A stretch of DNA of 64,000 nt from Herpetosiphon giganteus (GCF_016907925.1 NZ_JAFBCZ010000014.1:62001-126000), one strand, 5' to 3'. Shown: positions 1 through 9,434, numbered from the stretch's first letter. The notes: generated by a model not told the origin, from the sequence alone. Numbers and translations: made by a program.

Positions 1-2
1 TT

Positions 3-971
3 TTGGTGCTGCTGCCGTTGTTTTTGCTGGGCTACGCCATGTACAACTTTACTGGCGGCTCTGGCTCGGTGGCGTTTCAAGAAGTGGTGGCCAAAACGAT
101 TCCAGCCCGCCAGCGCGGCAAATTTTTTGGCGCGCGCAATTTGATTGGCGGTTTGCTTTCGTTTGCCTTGGTTAGTCCCTTGGTTGGCTGGCTTCTCAGT
201 CGCACTAGCCCGTTGGTTTTTCCGCATAACTACGGCATTTTGCTGTTTATTTCGTTTGTGCTGATTGGATTTGGCATTATTTCGTTTAGCTTATTTGCCG
301 AGCCGCCAACGACCAACCCGCCAGCAGCAATCTCGGCTAGACAGATGTTTGCCAAAATTCCGGTGCTGCTCAAGCACGACCGCAACTTTCGCCAATATGT
401 GCTTTCGCGCATGGTCACGCGCTTGGGTGGCTTGGCCGACCCATTTTATATTTTGTATGCCCGCGAAGTGCTGCATGTCTCGCCGCGCATGATTGGGGTC
501 TATTTGGCGGTGCGGGTATTCGCCGCAGCCCTATCCAACCTGGTTTGGTCACGCATCGGCGATCAACGTGGCAATCGTTTGTTGATTGTATTAACTGGCG
601 CGTTGATTATTACCGTGCCAACGTGGGCTTTGCTGATTATGCCATTTGCCAATGTTTTAGGCCCAGAAGCCTTGGGCTGGCTGTTTGGCGTAATCTTTTT
701 GCTGATTGGCTTGAGCGTTGATGGCTCGAACACCGCTAGTTTGACCTATGTGATGGAGCTAGCTCCAGCCGAGCAACGGCCTGTTTATGTGGGCGTTTGT
801 AATACGCTGATGGGTGTAGCAACCTTCTTTCCCGTTTTGGGTGGCTTGCTACTGGCTCAATTCGGCTATTTGCCATTATTTTGGATCAGCGCTGCCAGTG
901 CTTTTGGCGGCTGGTTGCTCTCGCGCCGCCTACCTGAGCCACGGACGAAGAGCATAGAACATAGAGCATAG
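3..971 (+). CDS. MFS transporter, C-terminal part (5' end outside window)
   Basis: This is the C-terminal ~320 residues of a major facilitator superfamily permease, an integral membrane secondary transporter. The reading frame is open from the window edge, so the true start lies upstream and the TTG at position 3 is not a real start. About eight hydrophobic segments are visible, with short basic loops such as PARQRGKFFGARN near the beginning, as between TM4 and TM5 of MFS proteins. The substrate cannot be told. The last codons (KSIEHRA and the TAG stop) lie inside a heptanucleotide repeat array, so the natural C-terminus was probably replaced or extended by repeat DNA. Confidence 0.8.
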   Translation: MVLLPLFLLGYAMYNFTGGSGSVAFQEVVAKTIPARQRGKFFGARNLIGGLLSFALVSPLVGWLLSRTSPLVFPHNYGILLFISFVLIGFGIISFSLFAEPPTTNPPAAISARQMFAKIPVLLKHDRNFRQYVLSRMVTRLGGLADPFYILYAREVLHVSPRMIGVYLAVRVFAAALSNLVWSRIGDQRGNRLLIVLTGALIITVPTWALLIMPFANVLGPEALGWLFGVIFLLIGLSVDGSNTASLTYVMELAPAEQRPVYVGVCNTLMGVATFFPVLGGLLLAQFGYLPLFWISAASAFGGWLLSRRLPEPRTKSIEHRA

Positions 972-1325
972 AACATAGAACATAGAGCGTATTTTGGGCT
1001 ATGCTTTAACGCAGAGGCGCAGAGCAACAAAGTTACGACTGCGCCTTTGTGTTAAAGCAAGATTACGAAGGAGCGTAACCGCGAAGAGCACGAAGAACAC
1101 GAAGGATTATTTTCGCCACAGATTCTACAGATTGGCTTGATTATCGTTCCCATAGCCCAAAGCCAATAGCCCAAAGCCATCGTGTCTCTGCGCCTCTGCG
1201 TTAAAATTGTGATCCACGCAGGACTATTTTCGCCACAGATTTCTAGGATTGGGCTTTTGACTTCTGACTTTTGATTTTTGCCTTCATCCTTCCCCCTATG
1301 TTCTATGCTCTTTGTTCTATGTTCT
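954..1325. repeat. Intergenic repeat cluster (heptads and 8-9-mers)
   Basis: Five perfect or near-perfect copies of ATAGAAC/ATAGAGC run from 954 to 988 and supply the stop codon of the MFS gene. After them come a GCAGAGGC-type unit (about 1010-1025), the ACGAAGAGC/ACGAAGAAC 9-mer array (about 1081-1106), a TTTTCGCCACAGATT block seen twice (about 1109 and 1219), AATAGCCCAAAGCC heptads, the complementary CTCTGCGCC unit, ACTTTTG heptads (about 1255-1283) and GTTCTAT heptads (1298-1324). The same families recur in most long intergenic regions of this window. No gene is seen here. Confidence 0.85.
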
Positions 1326-1341
1326 ACCAATATGGTATGAT
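1312..1341 (+). promoter_or_regulatory. Putative sigma70-type promoter of the acyl-CoA ligase
   Basis: TTGTTC at 1312-1317 and TATGAT at 1336-1341 are separated by 18 nt, about 57 nt before the start codon. The -35 hexamer lies inside the GTTCTAT heptad array. Confidence 0.4.
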
Positions 1342-1397
1342 GGCGCAAATCTATAGCTGAGAGCCAGACCCGTTTCGGAGTGCAAGGAGGCATTTGC

Positions 1398-3026
1398 ATG
1401 CTACGTGGCCTGATGATGGACTATCCGCTGACCGTTGATCGGTTGCTCGACCACGCTTATAAGCTCTACCCCCACAAACGTGTGACAACCAAGCAACCAG
1501 ATGGCTCACTCCACCGCTATTCGTTCGCCGATTTATACCACCGCGTTAAACGCTTAGGGAATGTGATCCACAAACTTGGCATCAACCAAGGTGATCGAGT
1601 CGGTACGTTTGCATGGAACAACTACCAACATCTTGAACTCTACTATGCAATCCCTTGTGCTGGCGCTGTCTGCCATACGCTCAACATTCGGCTTTCGGCT
1701 GAGCAATTGGCCTATATCATCAATCACGCCGAAGATAAGGTGATTTTTGTTGATGCGACCTTGCTGCCGTTGTTCTCCAAGCTAGCCGATAACATTCCTG
1801 CGGTCGAAACCATTGTCTTGATCAATGGCCAACCTGGCATCGAACTCCCCTTCCCCAATGTTGTGCACTATGAAGATTTGATGGCTGCTGCTGAGGCAGA
1901 ATTCGCTTGGCCAGTGACTGACGAACGCCAAGCAATGGGTTTGTGCTATACCAGCGGCACGACTGGCAATCCCAAAGGCGTGTTGTATAGCCATCGCTCG
2001 CTCTATTTGCATACGATGGGCGAAAATCAGGCAACCGCCTTGGCCTTTACCCCCGATGATATTGTGATGCCAGTTGTCCCTCAATTTCATGCCATGGCGT
2101 GGGGCTTGCCCTATTCGGCCATGTTTGCAGGCGCAGATTTGGTGATGCCTGGCTTGCACTTGAATCCAGTAGCCTTGGCCGATTTGATTGCTGACGAAAA
2201 AATTACCTTTCCTGCTGGCGTTCCCACGATCTGGACGGCGATGTATCAAGAAATGCGGGCTAGACCACGCGATTTTTCGCATGTGCGCTGTTTGGCTGTG
2301 GGCGGCGCGGCCATGCCACGCGGCTTAATCGAAGCCTACGAACGCGATTTTGGTGTGCCAGTGCTGCACGCGTGGGGCATGACCGAGCTTTCGCCTCTAG
2401 GCACAATTTCTAGTTTGCAACCGCAACATCGCAATTTGAGCAACCCCGAGCGCTGGGATTTACGCGCCAAACAAGGCTATCCAATTGGTGGAGTCGAGCT
2501 GCGCATCGTCAACGATGCAGGCGAGGAATTGCCGTGGGATGGTACAACAGTGGGTGAGTTGCAAGCGCGTGGCCCGTGGGTTACTGCTGGCTATTACAAA
2601 GTTGAGCCAACTGCCGAGCATTTTACCGCCGATGGCTGGTTTCGTACTGGCGACGTGGCCACAATCAACCACGAAGGCTATTTGGGCATTACCGACCGCA
2701 CCAAAGATTTGGTCAAGAGCGGCGGCGAATGGATCTCGTCGGTCGAATTGGAAAATGCCTTGATGGGCCATGCCAAAGTGACCGAAGCGGCGGTGATCGC
2801 GATTCCCGATGAGCGTTGGAGCGAGCGCCCGCTGGCGTGTGTGGTCTTAACTAACGATGCTGGCGAGGTTGCGCCAAGCGAATTATTGGATTATCTTGAG
2901 CCGTTGGTTGCCAAATTCTGGCTGCCTGAGCGGGTTGTTTTTCTGAGCGAAATTCCTAAAACCAGCGTTGGTAAGTTTGATAAAAAAGTTTTGCGTGCCC
3001 GCTATGCCAATGGCGAACTGGGCTAA
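1398..3026 (+). CDS. Medium/long-chain fatty acyl-CoA ligase (AMP-forming)
   Basis: This enzyme activates a fatty acid with ATP to an acyl-adenylate and then transfers the acyl group to CoA; it acts in the cytoplasm or at the membrane. The 542-aa product has the whole adenylate-forming fold: the P-loop motif [11 protein letters not shown] (about residues 185-195), the A5-type WGMTELSP, the TGD motif (GWFRTGD) followed by the hinge region [13 protein letters not shown], and the C-terminal catalytic lysine in [10 protein letters not shown]. Its overall pattern is closest to the AlkK-like fatty-acyl-CoA synthases. The ATG at 1398 was chosen because AAGGAGG (1384-1390) sits 7 nt upstream. It stands alone, with a terminator directly downstream. 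Chain-length preference cannot be read from sequence. Confidence 0.93.
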   Translation: MLRGLMMDYPLTVDRLLDHAYKLYPHKRVTTKQPDGSLHRYSFADLYHRVKRLGNVIHKLGINQGDRVGTFAWNNYQHLELYYAIPCAGAVCHTLNIRLSAEQLAYIINHAEDKVIFVDATLLPLFSKLADNIPAVETIVLINGQPGIELPFPNVVHYEDLMAAAEAEFAWPVTDERQAMGLCYTSGTTGNPKGVLYSHRSLYLHTMGENQATALAFTPDDIVMPVVPQFHAMAWGLPYSAMFAGADLVMPGLHLNPVALADLIADEKITFPAGVPTIWTAMYQEMRARPRDFSHVRCLAVGGAAMPRGLIEAYERDFGVPVLHAWGMTELSPLGTISSLQPQHRNLSNPERWDLRAKQGYPIGGVELRIVNDAGEELPWDGTTVGELQARGPWVTAGYYKVEPTAEHFTADGWFRTGDVATINHEGYLGITDRTKDLVKSGGEWISSVELENALMGHAKVTEAAVIAIPDERWSERPLACVVLTNDAGEVAPSELLDYLEPLVAKFWLPERVVFLSEIPKTSVGKFDKKVLRARYANGELG

Positions 3027-3030
3027 ATAA

Positions 3031-3061
3031 AAACAGGGCGGATGTTACATCCGCCCTGTTT
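3031..3061. terminator. Bidirectional rho-independent terminator
   Basis: A perfect 13-bp stem (3031-3043 with 3049-3061) has a 5-nt loop, with A-rich sequence on the left and T residues on the right. It lies 5 nt after the acyl-CoA ligase stop and just beyond the stop of the convergent small gene, so it can serve both. Confidence 0.85.
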
Positions 3062-3078
3062 GATCTATGGCTTGGAGT

Positions 3079-3303
3079 TTAACAGACTGTTTCCCCAAAG
3101 CAGGCTTCAAGCAGGGTGCGAATTTGAGTTTGGTGTTGTTGCCACCAGCCGCGCCCGCCGAGCACTTCAACAACGGTTATCACTTCGTTAAGTTGGTAAC
3201 ATGTAGCCTCGATGCCATCAGAGCGCACGATCGAAATGCTTTGCTCATCAGCATTAGGCGAAATTTTGATTGTATATGTTTGGGTTTCAATCACCATGCT
3301 CAT
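3079..3303 (-). CDS. Small hypothetical protein
   Basis: A 74-aa cytoplasmic product with no recognised family. It starts with a beta-rich segment (MVIETQTYTIKISPN), contains an ELNEV-like helix region and ends in a helix with QTQIRTLLEACFGE. There is no signal peptide or membrane segment. It is preferred over the overlapping plus-strand frame because its composition is that of a soluble protein and because it ends against a bidirectional terminator. The ribosome-binding site before the ATG is weak (AAAGGG at about 12 nt); a second ATG lies two codons in. Function unknown. Confidence 0.5.
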   Translation of the reverse strand: MSMVIETQTYTIKISPNADEQSISIVRSDGIEATCYQLNEVITVVEVLGGRGWWQQHQTQIRTLLEACFGETVC

Positions 3304-4259
3304 TTGTGTGCTACTACCCTTTCGTTTCTACTATTCACCAATAGCCTCGCTTGCTGGTTGGAAACGTTTTCTCCAGCAAGAAAACTATGGTTTCAGCCTA
3401 CAATTTCAAGTTAACCAACTAATTTACCCAATTTGCTTTCGATGTAAGTAGAACGTTTGAAAACGCCGAACGTTCCTAGAAAAATTCCTTTTGGCTACCC
3501 TTTAACATTGCGCTAACAGTAGTTACTCGTTGGGCTAGGCTTAACGTTGACGCTTACCAGGATAAATCTCTGCCGCAGTTTTCCCACAATCGTGGGGCGC
3601 ATCGACCACAGCCTCGCAGCGCGAACGTGCTTAGGCCATTGCTGGCAAAGGTGAGAGAATTTGAGCCTGCTTTGCCAACATACTGGAACGATTTGCCCCA
3701 AGCATAATGGTTATGTCGCCTGCGAACACTATCATCTAGGTTGGATTGGCCAGCAATTTAGGTTTAAATGCTGAGTGTTTTGGTCAATTGGGCCAGAATT
3801 TAGCCCAACAGTAAGCGCGATTAACCAAGCTGAGCTAGGTATTTGTCGGTGCTTCCTTGAGGGCTTCTGCTAAGCAAATATCGAGCCATGGCTATATATG
3901 TATAGTTGTAGGTTTAAGGATGAAAGTCAAAAATCAGAAGTCAAAAGGCAAAATAGAAGGATGAGGAATGAAACGTAACAGCTTTAACTTAAGGCAGCGG
4001 CGCAGAGGGATCATGGCTATAGGCTATGGGCTATCGGGCATTTGTTGGTAACGTCAAAAACCGATAGTCCATAGCCGCGTTTTCTTCGCGGTTTCAGGCT
4101 TCGTGCTCTTTGTGGATCAAATTTAACGCAGAGACGCAGAGGAATGAGTTTATGGGCTATCGGTTTTGGAACTAAATATCTTGGAACTACCAGAATCAAT
4201 CATTCCGATAGCCAATAGCCCAAAGCCAATAGCCACTAGCTCTCTGTTCTATGCTCTGT
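3304..4259. other. Long intergenic region, repeats in its right half
   Basis: No convincing gene is seen. An imperfect palindrome (AGCAATTT-AGGTTT-AAATGCT) lies at about 3751-3771. From about 3915 to 4255 there is a mosaic of the dispersed repeats: AAGTCAAAA units, GGATGA units, GCAGCGGCGCAGAGG, the heptads GGCTATA/GGCTATG/GGCTATC (4015-4037), GCAGAGACGCAGAGG, ATAGCCA/ATAGCCC/AAAGCCA heptads (4207-4235) and CTCTGTTCTATGCTCTG at 4241-4257. The left half (3304-3900) is AT-rich unique sequence of unknown role. Confidence 0.6.
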
Positions 4260-5237
4260 TTATTGCCCCAAAATCAAGGCAAACATCAACGGAGCCACGA
4301 TTGAGGCATCGGATTCAACGATAAACTTCGGTGTGGTTGGCTCCAGCTTGCCCCAGGTAATTTTTTCGTTGGGCACAGCGCCTGAGTACGAGCCATAGCT
4401 GGTGGTCGAATCGCTGATTTGGCAGAAGTAGCCCCAGACTGGCACATTGCCCATCTGCATATCTTGGTGCAACATTGGCACAACACAAATTGGGAAGTCA
4501 CCAGCGATACCGCCGCCAATTTGATAGAAGCCAATTGAATGGGTTTTGCTGGTTTCGATATACCAGTCGGCCAAATATGTCATGTATTCGATGCCCGTGC
4601 GCACGGTGTGCACATTTTTGACTTCGCCTTGCATAACGTGAGCTGCAAACATATTCCCAGTCGTTGAATCTTCCCAGCCTGGCACGATGATTGGCAGGTT
4701 TTTCTCCATCGCGGCGTACATCCACGAATCTTTGATGTCGATTTGGAAGAATTCTTCCAACACACCTTTGCGCAAGATCCGATATAAAAACTCGTGGGGG
4801 AAATAGCGCTCGCCAGCGGCATCGGCTGCTGTCCATTCATCGACCAAGGCCCGCTCCAAGCGGCGCATGGCTTCTTCTTCTGGAATACAGGTGTCGGTGA
4901 CGCGATTCATGTGGCGGGCCAAGAGTTCTGCTTCATCATCGGGGGTTAAATCGCGATAATGTGGCACGCGTTCGTAGTAATCGTGGGCCACCAAGTTAAA
5001 CAAATCTTCTTCGAGATTGGCTCCGGTACACGAAATAATCTGCACTTTATCTTGGCGAATCATTTTGGCCAACGAGAGACCCAATTCGGCGGTGCTCATC
5101 GCGCCTGCAAGCGTAATCATCATTTTGCCATTATTGGCAAGGTGCTGCACATAGGCATCGCTGGCATCGATTAAGGCTGCCGCATTGAAGTGGCGAAAGT
5201 TATGGCGCAAAAAATCGCTGATAGGAGTTGTGCTCAC
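4260..5237 (-). CDS. Deoxyhypusine synthase-like protein
   Basis: A 325-aa NAD-dependent aminobutyl-transferring enzyme of the deoxyhypusine synthase family. Visible motifs are the Rossmann-type TLAGAMSTAELG near residue 43, SCTGANLEEDLFNL, WEDSTTGN, QIGGGIAGDF and ITWGKLEP, in which the WGK lysine aligns with the catalytic lysine of eukaryotic DHS, followed by ESDASIVAPL. Bacterial members do not modify eIF5A; known members make homospermidine or a guanidino-substituted analogue, so polyamine synthesis is the more likely role. The start is a GTG at 5237 with AGAGGTA about 8 nt upstream. The downstream edge carries GTTCTAT-type repeats. Confidence 0.88.
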   Translation of the reverse strand: MSTTPISDFLRHNFRHFNAAALIDASDAYVQHLANNGKMMITLAGAMSTAELGLSLAKMIRQDKVQIISCTGANLEEDLFNLVAHDYYERVPHYRDLTPDDEAELLARHMNRVTDTCIPEEEAMRRLERALVDEWTAADAAGERYFPHEFLYRILRKGVLEEFFQIDIKDSWMYAAMEKNLPIIVPGWEDSTTGNMFAAHVMQGEVKNVHTVRTGIEYMTYLADWYIETSKTHSIGFYQIGGGIAGDFPICVVPMLHQDMQMGNVPVWGYFCQISDSTTSYGSYSGAVPNEKITWGKLEPTTPKFIVESDASIVAPLMFALILGQ

Positions 5238-5321
5238 AAGCTACCTCTTTATTGATAATGCAAAGATTAAGGCGCTAGATTGGGCTAGCGCCGCCGTCTA
5301 TTGTACCGCAGGCTGCCCCGA

Positions 5322-7442
5322 TTATTGCGCTAAAACGAGGGCAATCCGTTTGCGTTCTTGGTCAATCGATTGAATACTAACATCCACAATATCGCCAACG
5401 CTCAAACTCAGGCCACGAGGAATTTGCGAACGGTGCAATAAGCCATCGTGTTTGACCCCCAAATCGATGAATGCACCCCAATCGACGACATTGCGCACGG
5501 TGCCTTTGAGCTGCATGCCTGGCTGCAAATCTTCAAAAGCTAGCACATCGCTGCGCAAAATCGGTGCTGGTACATCCTCGCGTGGGTCACGGCCTGGGCG
5601 CAAAAGTTGGTCGATAATATCGCTCAAGGTTGGCACGCCGGTGCCTAATTCTGCTGCAAGGCCATGCAATGGCTGGTTTTTCAGATCTTCCAAGCGTTTG
5701 ATGCGTTCGTTGCGGCCTGTTTTGGCATTGATATTGAGCTTGGCTAGCAAATTTCGTGCTACAGCATAGCTTTCTGGGTGAATGGCGCTGGCATCCAAGG
5801 CCTCATCGCCATCGCGAATGCGCAAGAAGCCTGCTGCTTGTTCAAAGGCTTTTGGCCCAAGGCCTTTGACCTTTTTGAGTGCGACGCGCGAACGAAAAGG
5901 CCCATGTTCCTCGCGATGGCTGACAATTTGGGCCGAAAGTTTGGGGCCAATCCCCGCAACGTAGCGCAAGAGCGCAGGCGAGGCGGTGTTGACATCAACG
6001 CCAACATTATTAACCGCGCTTTCAACCACGCCATCGAGAGCATTGCCCAGCGCAGTTTGATCAACATCGTGTTGATACATGCCCACGCCAATTGCTTTTG
6101 GCTCGATTTTGACCAACTCTGCAAGCGGGTCTTGCACGCGACGGGCAATCGAAACTGCGCCGCGCAAACTTACATCGAGATCGGGCAATTCGTTGCGAGC
6201 AAGTGTGCTGGCGCTATAGACGCTGGCTCCTGCTTCGCTGACAATCAAATATTTGAGGCCAGCATTTTGGCGAATTACATCGGCAACCAATTGCTCGGTT
6301 TCGCGCGAGGCTGTGCCATTGCCAATGGCAATTAAACTTACAGCATAGCGTTTGATCAAGCCCTGTAATTCTTGAAAGGCTCGTTCGCGAGCTGCCGCGC
6401 CACTGTGGGGATAAATTGTCGCAGTGGTGAGCACATTGCCAGTTTGGCCAATAATCGCCACTTTGCAGCCAGTGCGAAAGCCCGGGTCAAGCCCAAGCAC
6501 GACGTTATTGGCAATTGGCGCTTGCAACAGCAACGAATGCACGTTTTTGGCAAAAACGGTGATCGCATGGCTTTCTGCTTGTTCGGTCAAGGCGCGGCGC
6601 ACATCGCGTTCGATTGCTGGCAGCAGCAAGCGCTCAGCACCATCGTGAACCGCCAAACGCAGCTGTTCAGACCATTGTGAGCGTTGATCGAGCGGAAAAT
6701 ATTTGGCGGCAACATCGGCCCAATCGCGTTCGCTGACCTGAATTTTGAAGCGCAAAATATGTTCGGCCTCGCCGCGATTGAGCGCCAGCACTTGGTAGGG
6801 CTTGAGCCGATTGGCGATGGCCTCAAATTGGTAATAGGTCTGGTAAACGCCTTTGCTATCGTCGGCATCGGCGATCAACTCGCTGCGGGCAACGCCCCAA
6901 CGCAAGGCTCGTTCGCGGGTTTGGCGGCGCACTTCTGGATGCTCGCTCAGCTGCTCGGCCACAATATCGCGCGCTCCGGCCAAGGCATCTTCAACGCTCG
7001 CAACGTGGTCGTTGAGAAACTGGCGGGCAGTGGCCTCGATTGCGTCGTTGGGCTGCATCTGGATAATCTCGGCCAAGCCTTCGAGGCCACGTTCGCGGGC
7101 GATGCTGGCGCGGGTGCGGCGTTTGGGCTTGAAGGGTGCATACAAATCTTCGAGCGTCGTTTTATCGCTGGCTGCGGCCAAGGCTTGGGCCAGCGCATCA
7201 GTCAAGGTGCCTTGTTCGCGCAGGGTATTCAAAATCGCCTCGCGACGTTCATCAAGCTCGCGCAAGCGGGCAATTTGGCTTTGGATGCTGCGCAATTGTT
7301 CTTCATCCAAGCCGCCAGTTTGCTCCTTGCGGTAGCGAGCGACAAACGGCAAGGTATTGCCTGCATCAAACAGTTGAATTGCGGCAGTAACTTGGTCGGC
7401 ACGCACCGTCAAGCTTTTGGCAATTAAATGAGCATAATCCAT
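5322..7442 (-). CDS. tex: Tex-family S1 RNA-binding protein
   Basis: A 706-aa cytoplasmic nucleic-acid-binding protein of the Tex/Spt6 group, associated in other bacteria with transcription and RNA metabolism. In order it has the N-terminal helical region with PFVARYRKEQTGGLDEEQL, a central YqgF/RNase H-like domain beginning VVLGLDPGFRTGCKVA (about residue 320), helix-hairpin-helix repeats (VNTASPALLRYVAGIGPKLS and VKGLGPKAFEQAAGF), and a C-terminal S1 domain (LKGTVRNVVDWGAFIDLGV). The ATG at 7442 (MDYAHLI) is the conventional family start; a TTG four codons upstream is possible. It is separated by 84 nt from the DHS-like gene and may be transcribed with it. Confidence 0.94.
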   Translation of the reverse strand: MDYAHLIAKSLTVRADQVTAAIQLFDAGNTLPFVARYRKEQTGGLDEEQLRSIQSQIARLRELDERREAILNTLREQGTLTDALAQALAAASDKTTLEDLYAPFKPKRRTRASIARERGLEGLAEIIQMQPNDAIEATARQFLNDHVASVEDALAGARDIVAEQLSEHPEVRRQTRERALRWGVARSELIADADDSKGVYQTYYQFEAIANRLKPYQVLALNRGEAEHILRFKIQVSERDWADVAAKYFPLDQRSQWSEQLRLAVHDGAERLLLPAIERDVRRALTEQAESHAITVFAKNVHSLLLQAPIANNVVLGLDPGFRTGCKVAIIGQTGNVLTTATIYPHSGAAARERAFQELQGLIKRYAVSLIAIGNGTASRETEQLVADVIRQNAGLKYLIVSEAGASVYSASTLARNELPDLDVSLRGAVSIARRVQDPLAELVKIEPKAIGVGMYQHDVDQTALGNALDGVVESAVNNVGVDVNTASPALLRYVAGIGPKLSAQIVSHREEHGPFRSRVALKKVKGLGPKAFEQAAGFLRIRDGDEALDASAIHPESYAVARNLLAKLNINAKTGRNERIKRLEDLKNQPLHGLAAELGTGVPTLSDIIDQLLRPGRDPREDVPAPILRSDVLAFEDLQPGMQLKGTVRNVVDWGAFIDLGVKHDGLLHRSQIPRGLSLSVGDIVDVSIQSIDQERKRIALVLAQ

Positions 7443-7499
7443 ACAAGTTCCCAATCTAGCTAAACCAATAGCTTCATTTTAACATAGCAGGTTTGATCG

Positions 7500-7800
7500 A
7501 CACGGGGGAAGTGGTATGAGGGATAAGGGTTCAGGGTCTAGGGAGACGGAAACCACGAAGAGTTTTTAACCACGAAGGACACGAAGCGCACGAAGGGGGA
7601 TGAGGCTATGGGGTATGGCTATCGGCTATCGGAATTTTATTTTTCCTCCCTCATACTTCATCCTTTGGTTCTCTGCGCCGCTTCGTTAACATTTCGATCC
7701 ACGAAGAGCACGAAGAACATGAAGTATAGATTTATTGTGCTATTTGGCGGTAATTCATAGGTATCTTCAACCCTAGTCCTTGGCCCCTGACCCCTACTAA
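7500..7800. repeat. Intergenic repeat cluster
   Basis: This gap upstream of tex contains AGGGTTC/AGGGTCT/AGGGAGA heptads (7527-7549), the ACGAAG 9-mer family twice (about 7553-7598 and 7700-7723), GGCTAT heptads (7602-7639), CTCATACTTCATCC-type units, TTCTCTGCGCCGC and CCCCTGACCCCTAC heptads (7786-7798). No gene is seen. Confidence 0.75.
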
Positions 7801-7802
7801 TC

Positions 7803-9434
7803 CTACTCAGGATTGAGTTGAGGGCGCGTAAATGGATTACTCAATGCTTCGCCCCAAGTAGCGCTGAGCGGCTGGCCTTCGATTGTGATCAAGACCTGTT
7901 GAACGCTGCTGAACGAGGTTAATGCCAATACCAAAGCATCAACGGCTGCGCGGGGATTGCTGGTTTGGGTGAATTCAGCGCTGAGATCGAGCTGGGCCAC
8001 GCCATCGACAATCACCAAACGCCGAACTTGGCTTGTGCTAGGAATTGCACTGCTGACCACATTACTATAGCGGCCAGCACCGCGAATAAGCTCATCGACA
8101 GTGGCGCGGGCCTCGGTTTTGGTGCTTGGCACGAGGCGCATCACACGCACCCAACGGCCAGTGCTGGCTTGGAAATACAACGGTAAGAACGAAGTTGTGT
8201 TAAACTGGCCATTTAAACCCTGCGGATTATCGGGGTTGACGTTGGGTCGGTAACGCAAGCCCCCAAGATTCTGGCCTTGGACTTGAAGCTGCACTTGGCT
8301 AACGTCTGGTTGTTCAGTCAAGGCCAAAACGATCGAACGCAAGCCCAAATCTTCCACACCTGAATTGCCAAACGTCGGGATACGGTTAAAATTAGCCGTA
8401 GCGATGCCACTGTTGAGCCGTAGCCCAAGCAATTGGGTATCGCTGGGCAACAAACTGCGTAAATCGCTGCGTGCTCCAGCAATCAACTCGTGGATCGCAG
8501 CAGTGCGTGGCTGGCGCGTCGTTGCAATTTGGCGCGACACCGGCACTAACACTTGACCACTGCTATCTGCATAAAACAGCGTCACTTGATTGACCTCACG
8601 GCCACCAGTTTCCTCGGTTGGCGGGGCAGTTGGTTCTGGCAGCGGTTCGGTGGTTGGCTCGATTGTTGGTTCAACCGTTGGTTGTACGGTTGGCTCGACC
8701 GTTGGTTGTACGGTTGGCTCGATTGTTGGTTCCACGGTTGGTACAGCGGTTGCAATTGGCGATAACGTTGGCTCGAACGTCGGCAGATCGGTGGCAAACG
8801 GAATGCTAGGAGTTGGACTAGCAACAATCACATCTTCAGTTGGCGGTACAATAACAAATGTAGGCGATGCAAGAATCACCTGAGTGGTTGCAGAAGCCGA
8901 TGGCGTAGCAGAGACCGAGGGAGTGGCGGTAGTGGTTAGAGCGATGGCTTCGGCTGTTTGAGTTTGACGAACCGCTGCTGTGGCAAAGGCATTTGGCGAT
9001 GGTGAAACGGTTAATGTTGGACCAGCGTTGGTTGGTTGCACGACCAACGATGTGGTGCTCGGTGTCGTAGGGCTGGAGTTGTTGCTAAATAACACAACCC
9101 CGCTAATGGCATAGGCCACAATAATTAAGCAGAGCAAGCCAACTAAGGTGGCATAAATGCGGCGATCGCGGGTAGATAAGCCAGCGAGCCAACCGCGCCA
9201 ACCACCAACCCCAACCGGCGTAGGCGGGCTAACCGCCTGCTCAATCGGCAGATCTTCACCAGTATATAATGGGCAACGCACATGGTTGCTACTTAAACAA
9301 AACGCGGCTTGGGGCACTGGAATATCGTGGGCCTCACCAGTTATGTAGCAGCGGTGCTCCGACGTAGGACTCGCGAAACGAATCGCACGATTTTGTTTAA
9401 GGCCCACATATGGGCAGTGATGCACTGGTTCCAC
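7803..9434 (-). CDS. GerMN-domain membrane protein with cysteine-rich N-terminus
   Basis: A 543-aa single-pass membrane protein. Residues 1-55 lie in the cytoplasm and carry spaced cysteines (HHCPYVG, HRCYITG, FCLSS, RCPLY) that look like a zinc-binding module. A membrane segment follows at about 92-115. Next is a long extracellular Pro/Thr/Glu linker with PTVEPTVQ repeats, then two GerMN-type domains (one beginning VTLFYADSSGQVLVPVSR, the other LPLYFQASTGRWVRVMR). GerMN domains occur in spore-germination lipoproteins and in envelope proteins of non-sporulating bacteria; their ligand is uncertain. The GTG start has GAGGAAC just upstream. It is divergent from the phosphoesterase gene. Confidence 0.82.
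   Translation of the reverse strand: MEPVHHCPYVGLKQNRAIRFASPTSEHRCYITGEAHDIPVPQAAFCLSSNHVRCPLYTGEDLPIEQAVSPPTPVGVGGWRGWLAGLSTRDRRIYATLVGLLCLIIVAYAISGVVLFSNNSSPTTPSTTSLVVQPTNAGPTLTVSPSPNAFATAAVRQTQTAEAIALTTTATPSVSATPSASATTQVILASPTFVIVPPTEDVIVASPTPSIPFATDLPTFEPTLSPIATAVPTVEPTIEPTVQPTVEPTVQPTVEPTIEPTTEPLPEPTAPPTEETGGREVNQVTLFYADSSGQVLVPVSRQIATTRQPRTAAIHELIAGARSDLRSLLPSDTQLLGLRLNSGIATANFNRIPTFGNSGVEDLGLRSIVLALTEQPDVSQVQLQVQGQNLGGLRYRPNVNPDNPQGLNGQFNTTSFLPLYFQASTGRWVRVMRLVPSTKTEARATVDELIRGAGRYSNVVSSAIPSTSQVRRLVIVDGVAQLDLSAEFTQTSNPRAAVDALVLALTSFSSVQQVLITIEGQPLSATWGEALSNPFTRPQLNPE
8640..8745 (-). repeat. Coding tandem repeat in the Pro/Thr linker
   Basis: Imperfect 12- and 24-bp tandem units (GTTGGCTCGACC and GTTGGTTGTACG on the plus strand) encode the EPTVQPTV linker of the GerMN protein. 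Copy number is likely to vary between strains. Confidence 0.8.

Noticed and set aside
1052-1399. 115-codon minus-strand frame in the gap before the acyl-CoA ligase
   Set aside because: It consists of translated dispersed repeats.
3067-3414. 115-codon plus-strand frame over the small minus-strand gene
   Set aside because: No family features, no ribosome-binding site, and it starts inside the terminator region; the minus-strand frame is better supported.
3513-3701. 62-codon minus-strand frame in the 3.3-4.2 kb gap
   Set aside because: No ribosome-binding site, no recognised family, and unlikely composition.
6684-7427. 247-codon open frame on the plus strand inside tex
   Set aside because: It is a shadow of the well-conserved Tex gene, with no ribosome-binding site, and a composition (Gly/Ala/Phe/Ile) typical of antisense frames.
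8590-8883. Val/Gly-rich plus-strand frames opposite the GerMN linker
   Set aside because: They are the antisense of Pro/Thr codon repeats. The same artefact appears opposite the cellulase linkers (for example 34705-34965 and 38298-38594).
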